The translations under genes were made by a program, and so were the position numbers. DNA of 64,000 bases from Candidatus Sodalis endolongispinus (GTDB taxonomy: Bacteria; Pseudomonadota; Gammaproteobacteria; Enterobacterales; Enterobacteriaceae), in the NCBI RefSeq assembly GCF_018777395.1, contig NZ_JAFJYC010000001.1, positions 496,001 to 560,000 on the forward strand, read 5' to 3'. A model generated the notes under the pieces. It ran no database searches and was not told the origin of the DNA. It worked only from the letters and a program-made list of their open reading frames with translations. Shown here piece by piece: positions 59,255-64,000 of this stretch (position 1 is the stretch's first letter; each line of letters starts with the position of its first letter).

Positions 59255-60067
59255 TTATGCACTGCGATACCACGCCATTAGATTAATGTAAGCATTCGTC
59301 ACAGTCATTGCTACACCTGACCCAGCATTGGCTGTTTTACCTGAGATAGAATGAGAATGTGCGCCTATTCCCACAGCATGTTTATGCCCACCAATAGAAA
59401 CCGTATGTGAATGCGCCCCAGCCCCTGAAGTAGATTTTGATGCCGTCATAGCATTAGTGGCTGACATAAAAGAAAGCTGAGTATCTCTCCCTTCTGCATT
59501 TTTACCCTCTATCGTGTGGGTGTGCTCTCCCTGTACATCTGTCCCCTTGTTACCATAATCAAACCAGCTGGTTTCTTTACTCCCATGATCAAATGTGCTG
59601 GTATTTGCCGAGAAGATATGAGCATGTGGCGGTAAGTTCTCAATGGCCAATTTTACGGTATCAGAGCCGCCCGTATTTTTTACATCACTGCCGTCTTTTT
59701 TAGCCAGCCGGATAGTCCTGTTTTCGCCAATATAGTCCCATTTCGTCCCCGGAAATAAGGTGTTTGGATCTTTATTTTCGGCAAACCAGATAACCACGCC
59801 CACAGGATAAACGCCGCTGACCGCGTGAGATAATGAGGCGGCGGCAATAGCCTTAATTGCCGCAAGCAGCTGTGCTGACTGGCTGCCATCGGGCTTCATG
59901 CCCACCTCAGCCAGAATATTCTTATGCTCTGTCTGGGTATCAATCATCGCACCCTGCATAGCATTCAGCCATTTGGCGTGCACCACCGTCCCTTCGGCAC
60001 CGGTAGACGGGTCACCATCGTGGAACAGGCCATCGGCGGTCTCGACCGGCGAAATAATCTCTTTCAT
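59255..60067 (-). CDS. Mu-like prophage tail fibre / collar protein
   Basis: 270 residues. The N-terminus MKEIISPVETADGLFHDGDP and VVHAKWLNAMQGAMIDTQTE is shared with the neighbouring fibre. The middle has the collar-type AVSGVYPVGVVIWFAENKDP and LFPGTKWDYIGENRTIRLA. The C-part is rich in His-containing repeats (GAGAHSHTVSIGGHKHAVGI, GAHSHSISG) typical of fibre tips that bind metal in the trimer, and ends NAYINLMAWYRSA. It abuts the upstream fibre gene. Intact. Confidence 0.88.
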   Translation of the reverse strand: MKEIISPVETADGLFHDGDPSTGAEGTVVHAKWLNAMQGAMIDTQTEHKNILAEVGMKPDGSQSAQLLAAIKAIAAASLSHAVSGVYPVGVVIWFAENKDPNTLFPGTKWDYIGENRTIRLAKKDGSDVKNTGGSDTVKLAIENLPPHAHIFSANTSTFDHGSKETSWFDYGNKGTDVQGEHTHTIEGKNAEGRDTQLSFMSATNAMTASKSTSGAGAHSHTVSIGGHKHAVGIGAHSHSISGKTANAGSGVAMTVTNAYINLMAWYRSA

Positions 60068-61290
60068 TTATGGTGTCTCCCCGTCATTATCCATGTATTG
60101 AGTCTGTGCCGGTGATCCCGCCACGTCCTGCGCTGAACGCAGTAAAGTTTTCAGCGCGTCAATCTCTGCCTGCTGCGCTTTCACTTTCGCGGACAGGTCT
60201 TTTATTGCTTCAATCAGCAAGGCGGATATGCTGCCATAGGCAACGGATTTCACATTCTTGACAACGGTGCCATCACTCTCATGGTAATCACCCGAGCTAC
60301 CTACAGCCTCAGGCAGGACCTTTTCCAGCTCATCGGCCATCACACCCGCCTGGCGATGTTCGGCAAGGACATACGTGTAGCCCGTCAGCGTTTCGACCTT
60401 TTCAAGGCCATGTTCTATTTTCTCAATATCGCTTTTTATCCGCCGGTCAGAGTTATTTTGCCAGTGACCCTGCGCGGCGTAAGCACTGCCATCGTCCTTA
60501 AAAACGAACCACTTCATATTACCGCCACCGCGATTAATAATAAGGCGATGTTCATAGTGACTGCCCACCACATCAGCACCGTAAAATTCGGTGCTCATGG
60601 GCTGCCCAGGATAAGGGTAATACCGGCATTCACCTGAACGTGTCTCGTTGCCGCTTCGCCCCCGACCATAAAAATGCAGAATATCCGTAAGATGGCCACC
60701 ACCGGATAGGGAGACGGCTTTACCAAACGTCGCCCCGCTTGCCGTGAGATTACCCCCGACCTCAAGGTCTTGTACCCAATGCAGGTGCTGGGTATTCCAC
60801 TCGCCGGTTTTGACATTGTCGGCGTACAACGCGACGCTGCCTTTGCCATTGGCAATCAGCCCTGAATCGCTGTCGCCGACATTGACCGAATGGGTGATCT
60901 GCAGACGGCCGTTAACCGTGCCACCGGTACGTTTATCCAGCGAGTTGCCTGTTCAACGGTCTCTTTCAGCCCCAGATGGGCCACGAACGCCGCTTTATCC
61001 GGGATGTCCGCACCGTTGTTTCGCTTAAGCAGGCTCTGGCTGCTATTCTCTTCCTGCGATTGTTGAATCAGCCCCTTGATGGCTTCGGCCAGCTGGCTAT
61101 TTTGTGCCGGATTAGGCTGCATCCCGGCGGCCGCCAGAATATTTTTATGCTCGGTCTGGGTATCGATGACCGCACCCTGCATGGCGTTCAGCCACTGTGC
61201 ATAGAGCACGGTGCCCCTGACGTCGCCGGTCGGGTCGCCGTCATGAAACAGCCCGTCCTCGCTGTCAATCGGCGCGATAATGTCCTTCAT
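60068..61290 (-). pseudogene. Tail fibre with S74 chaperone domain, frameshifted
   Basis: The N-part (from 61290) reads MKDIIAPIDSEDGLFHDGDP to HLGLKETVEQA, where one base is missing near 60945. The next frame gives NSLDKRTGGTVNGRLQITHS and VALYADNVKTGEW to the stop at 60068. The C-terminal region NSDRRIKSDIEKIEHGLEKV and QAGVMADELEKVLPEAV is the self-cleaving intramolecular chaperone (peptidase S74), whose autolytic Ser is in NSDRRIK. Paralogue of the next fibre by its N-terminus. Confidence 0.87.
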
Positions 61291-61874
61291 GGGCGCGTTT
61301 TCTCCCGGTAGTTAAACACCACCTGGGTGTGCGCGGGTTTCAGGTCCTTAAACAGGCCTTCAATCAGGTTCTGCCCGAAGGTCAGCAGCTTTTCCCCGGC
61401 CAGCGAGCTGCCGGCGCGAAAGCGGTAGACCGGCACCTGCGCGTCATCGATATTGACTATCCATAGCCAGATAATCTCCGGTACCCAGATACGCTCGCCG
61501 GCCAGGCCAATGCCGGCGCGGAACGGCTCCGGCTCGTCAATGGTGACGCGGTAGCCCAGCGATTTGGCGAGCGTGATAAAATATTTGCGGCTCAGGCCGC
61601 CGGTGGCGTTGATTCTAGCCAGCACCTGCTGACGACGCTGCTGTAGCGTCATGCCGCTGTCGGGGGAAAGACTTAACATCCGTTCCCAGTCCGCCAGCAG
61701 ACCCACCGCCAGAAAGGGCGTGATACCGTCCGCCACTTCCCCTGCGCGGATTTCCAGCTGTACCAGGCTCTGCCCTTCGGCCTGCAGTTCAGCCGTCAGG
61801 CGCTCACCGGTCAGCGCGTAGCTTTTCGGTGGCAGCAGCGCACTGAGCAACTGCGCGTAGTCGCGGCCGTTCAT
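61287..61874 (-). CDS. Mu gp48-like (YmfQ/DUF2313) baseplate protein
   Basis: Starts at ATG 61874 (MNGRDYAQLLSALLPPKSYA). DUF2313 proteins finish the baseplate and lie between gp47 and the fibre. Markers are MTLQQRRQQVLARINATGG and SRKYFITLAKSLGYRVTIDE. 195 residues. It overlaps the gp47-like gene by 4 bp and the fibre start by 4 bp. Intact. Confidence 0.87.
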   Translation of the reverse strand: MNGRDYAQLLSALLPPKSYALTGERLTAELQAEGQSLVQLEIRAGEVADGITPFLAVGLLADWERMLSLSPDSGMTLQQRRQQVLARINATGGLSRKYFITLAKSLGYRVTIDEPEPFRAGIGLAGERIWVPEIIWLWIVNIDDAQVPVYRFRAGSSLAGEKLLTFGQNLIEGLFKDLKPAHTQVVFNYREKTRP

Positions 61875-62941
61875 GGCATTGTCTCCACGGTGATGGTGCC
61901 TGCTCGTATCCACTGCACGGTCTGTTTGTTCACCACCGGCACCACATTGGCGCTGGGGGCAAGCAGCTGGTAGTCCACCACGCCGACCACTTCCGATATC
62001 AGCGCCCCCAGCTGGGTTCTGACCGCCACCTCGCCGGGGGCCAGGCGGTTAAAGTAGTCGCTAAGCGCGCTCGTAATCTGTTTACGGGCCGCGTCCAGCG
62101 TCAGGTTGTTCAGGCTGACCTGGACCGTGATATCGGCTTTCACCACCACGGGGGCCAGCACCAGGCAGTCTTTCGCGGTGACCGGGCGCATCTCGTCAAT
62201 GTAGCTCTGAACTGATTTAATCGTCTCCGGCGACGGTAAGTCGTTATGGGTGACTATCACCACATCCACCGTGCCGTAGCCCCGGCGCAGCGGGTAGACA
62301 TAGGCTTCGGTGACGCCGGGCAGGGACACCGCCCAGCGGTGGTAATCATATTGGTTGCCGCCCGCCGGCGGACGGCGTATCACCTCCAGCAGACGTGCCA
62401 GCAGGGCGGCGTCGGATTCGGCCTCGCTGCCGCCGACCATGCGGGTAATAGTGACGTCGCTGTCAACACCGGCTGGGGCCATCAGCAGCGTCCCCGGCGT
62501 GTTGTCCGCCAGATTGCCCTGGGTACCGTTTTCGAGTGCACGGGCGGGCAAGGTCAGACTGCCGGTGGCGTCTATTGTGCCCGGCGCGGTGGTCTGGTAG
62601 CGCTGACGCTGGCCGGTAGGACGCAATTGCAGCAGGCCGGTGATCTTTGCCCCAGGGTTGCCGGTCAGGCGCACTTCGCCGCCGGCCGGCGTCGCCGCTT
62701 TCGGCGTCAGGTTGCGCGTGCGGGCGTGCATCACCAGATAGTCATGGTCTGCGGTGTCGGGGAACATCTGCCGCACTATCCACAGCTGGTGCTGGTACAA
62801 CCCCTGCAGCGCGCTGGCAATGGCGTTTGCACGCACCGCATAGTCACTGTCGGGGCCGGTATCGGCGTCCGGCAACTGGTTGCAGATATCGCGCAAGAGC
62901 GTGTCGGCAATCTCGGTATGGGTGGGGGTGCTGTGCGCCAT
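61871..62941 (-). CDS. Baseplate J-like protein (Mu gp47)
   Basis: 356 residues of the Baseplate_J family: HTEIADTLLRDICNQLPDAD at the N-terminus, ALQGLYQHQLWIVRQMFPDT, EAESDAALLARLLEVIRRPP, YDYHRWAVSLPGVTEAYVYP, then a C-terminal domain. It forms the wedge around the spike. Intact and coupled to the gp48-like gene. Confidence 0.9.
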   Translation of the reverse strand: MAHSTPTHTEIADTLLRDICNQLPDADTGPDSDYAVRANAIASALQGLYQHQLWIVRQMFPDTADHDYLVMHARTRNLTPKAATPAGGEVRLTGNPGAKITGLLQLRPTGQRQRYQTTAPGTIDATGSLTLPARALENGTQGNLADNTPGTLLMAPAGVDSDVTITRMVGGSEAESDAALLARLLEVIRRPPAGGNQYDYHRWAVSLPGVTEAYVYPLRRGYGTVDVVIVTHNDLPSPETIKSVQSYIDEMRPVTAKDCLVLAPVVVKADITVQVSLNNLTLDAARKQITSALSDYFNRLAPGEVAVRTQLGALISEVVGVVDYQLLAPSANVVPVVNKQTVQWIRAGTITVETMP

Positions 62942-62954
62942 GGTGATATTCCGT

Positions 62955-63305
62955 TTAAATGACCTTTACCGGGTGGCTAAAGGTCTGCAAATTGCCGTTG
63001 GCGGCCGCGACGTCGATATGCAGCCGCAGGTCGCCTTGTGCCGGACGGCTGACGCTGACGTCAATACGACGGGCGCGGTTATCGGCCAGCAGCGGTTGCA
63101 GTGCCTGCTCGGCATATTGCTGCGCCAGTCGGCGGTTGGTGGCCGAGTACTTGGCCCGCGCCAGCTCATGCAGGCGCGACCCCAGCTGCGGGTCAGCCCA
63201 ATACTGCCCGAGCGGCGTCATTAAGCGCAGGTAGACCGCGTTATGCAGGTCAGTGGGGCGGGTGCCGGTGTAATCGCCGGTCAGGCTGTCAATCAGTGCG
63301 TCCAT
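62955..63305 (-). CDS. Mu gp46-like baseplate protein
   Basis: I prefer ATG 63305 (MDALIDSLTGDYTGTRPTDL), which matches the family start, although an open frame extends to 63389. NAVYLRLMTPLGQYWADPQL, GSRLHELARAK and AEQALQPLLADNRARRIDVS are typical of GP46/gpW-like proteins (phage T4 gp25-type). 116 residues. Intact. Confidence 0.85.
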   Translation of the reverse strand: MDALIDSLTGDYTGTRPTDLHNAVYLRLMTPLGQYWADPQLGSRLHELARAKYSATNRRLAQQYAEQALQPLLADNRARRIDVSVSRPAQGDLRLHIDVAAANGNLQTFSHPVKVI

Positions 63306-63446
63306 GGCGTCAGGGTAAGGCAGGATGCTGTAGGAGAGGAGTGACGCGGGCGTAGAGAGTAACTGGAGGAGTGGTGTGCGTCGCGACAATTAAAAATGCG
63401 GCGTAATGCGAAGGCGTTTAATTGTCGTCAGACAGGCGACGCTATC

Positions 63447-64000
63447 TTACCCGTTAACCGGGCCGTCGGACAGCCCGGACGGTGTCGGGTGCCTGTGGCC
63501 ACTTTGCCGGATGCCGTTGATTTCCACCTCGGCACTGCGCAGGGTGCCGCCCTGGTGCTCGATATCCCCCGCAAAGCGCGCTACCGCGCCGTCGCCGCCC
63601 TCAATCGTCATACCGCCGTGGCCGCTGATAGGCCCCTCGGCCGTCAGTGCCTGTGACGTTGACAGCATTGGCTTCTCAAAGCCGGCGCGCTCTTCGGCCT
63701 CAACCTGATAGCGTTTGCATTTAACCCGGTACTCGTCGCACTCCACCTCGATAATTTTCTCGCGCCGGATGACGATTTTCGCGCCTTCGTCACTGTAGAG
63801 CGCCACCTCGCCGTTTGCCAGCCCCTGCATCCGGTAGGTGCTGTGCTCGGTGGCAATCACGATACTGTGGCGGGTACAGCCACCCACCGGTAACACCACC
63901 GCCATGGTGCCCGCCGGCGGCACCGAGGTCAGACCGTAGTGCTGGAACAGCTCCACGTCCGGCGTGCTCTCCCCGGCCAGCCCCGATACCTGTGCGGTCT
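63447..64000 (-). CDS. Mu gp45-like baseplate spike protein (5' end outside window)
   Basis: Baseplate assembly protein V / tail spike. The frame is open to the window edge (TAQVSGLAGESTPDVELFQH precedes the first internal GTG). GLTSVPPAGTMAVVLPVGG and HSIVIATEHSTYRMQGLANG lie in the OB-fold region; VALYSDEGAKIVIRRE and QSGHRHPTPSGLS near the C-terminus form the strand-repeat tip. The order gp45-gp46-gp47-gp48-fibre is that of phage Mu. Confidence 0.88.
   Translation of the reverse strand, partial: TAQVSGLAGESTPDVELFQHYGLTSVPPAGTMAVVLPVGGCTRHSIVIATEHSTYRMQGLANGEVALYSDEGAKIVIRREKIIEVECDEYRVKCKRYQVEAEERAGFEKPMLSTSQALTAEGPISGHGGMTIEGGDGAVARFAGDIEHQGGTLRSAEVEINGIRQSGHRHPTPSGLSDGPVNG

Overview
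The window looks like a chromosome segment of a host-associated member of the Enterobacterales, most like Sodalis (the tsetse/weevil symbiont lineage). Gene content and order follow the E. coli K-12 plan closely (amiB-tsaE-nnr-queG-tRNA-Gly; tamA-tamB-ytfP; cpoB-pal-tolBARQ-ybgC-ybgE-cydXBA; sucDCBA-sdhBADC-gltA; pxpCB-ybgI-phr-ybgA; pgm-seqA-ybfF-ybfE-fldA-fur). The sequence is also scarred by frameshifts, IS insertions and gene loss of the kind seen in recently host-restricted symbionts. The species assignment is inference; no ribosomal RNA is present.

Layout. 1-8216: cell-wall amidase, tRNA t6A and NAD(P)HX repair genes, a queG gene split by an IS, a DnaA-box-bearing spacer in the position of E. 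coli datA, tRNA-Gly, and a frameshifted Na+/H+ antiporter. 8217-13995: a tandem repeat, an SRPBCC/LysR divergent pair, and a decaying O-antigen/fucose cluster (gmd, ABC-2 permease, wzt, epimerase) cut by an IS. 15315-22162: remnant of ytfL, then tamAB. 22165-22534: a junction made of a ytfP stub, an 88-bp palindrome built from two IS ends, and a tyrosine-integrase tail next to tRNA-Lys. 22819-44215: envelope Tol-Pal, cytochrome bd and TCA genes, the best preserved block. 44244-56279: 5-oxoprolinase remnants, photolyase, pgm, seqA, fldA and a frameshifted fur. 56344-57780: accessory DNA with minisatellites and a repeat-rich ORF bearing SH3-like and EPIYA/ITIM-like motifs. 59134-64000: tail end of a Mu-like prophage (gp45-gp48 and two tail-fibre genes).

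Four copies of one IS2-like (IS3 family) element are present, at 3645, 13988, 54316 and 57778. All three copies that keep the central part of orfB share an in-frame TGA there. The two copies with matched flanks have 15-bp direct repeats, long for this family. Copies without matching flanks sit at breaks in synteny, as expected if they mediated rearrangement.

Functionally the intact genes form respiration and TCA modules (citrate synthase, 2-oxoglutarate dehydrogenase, succinyl-CoA synthetase, succinate dehydrogenase, cytochrome bd) and outer-membrane maintenance (TamAB, Tol-Pal). Losses cluster in queuosine synthesis, surface polysaccharide, 5-oxoproline use, ion antiport and iron regulation. 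Many breaks lie in homopolymer runs, so sequencing error should be excluded before they are called real.
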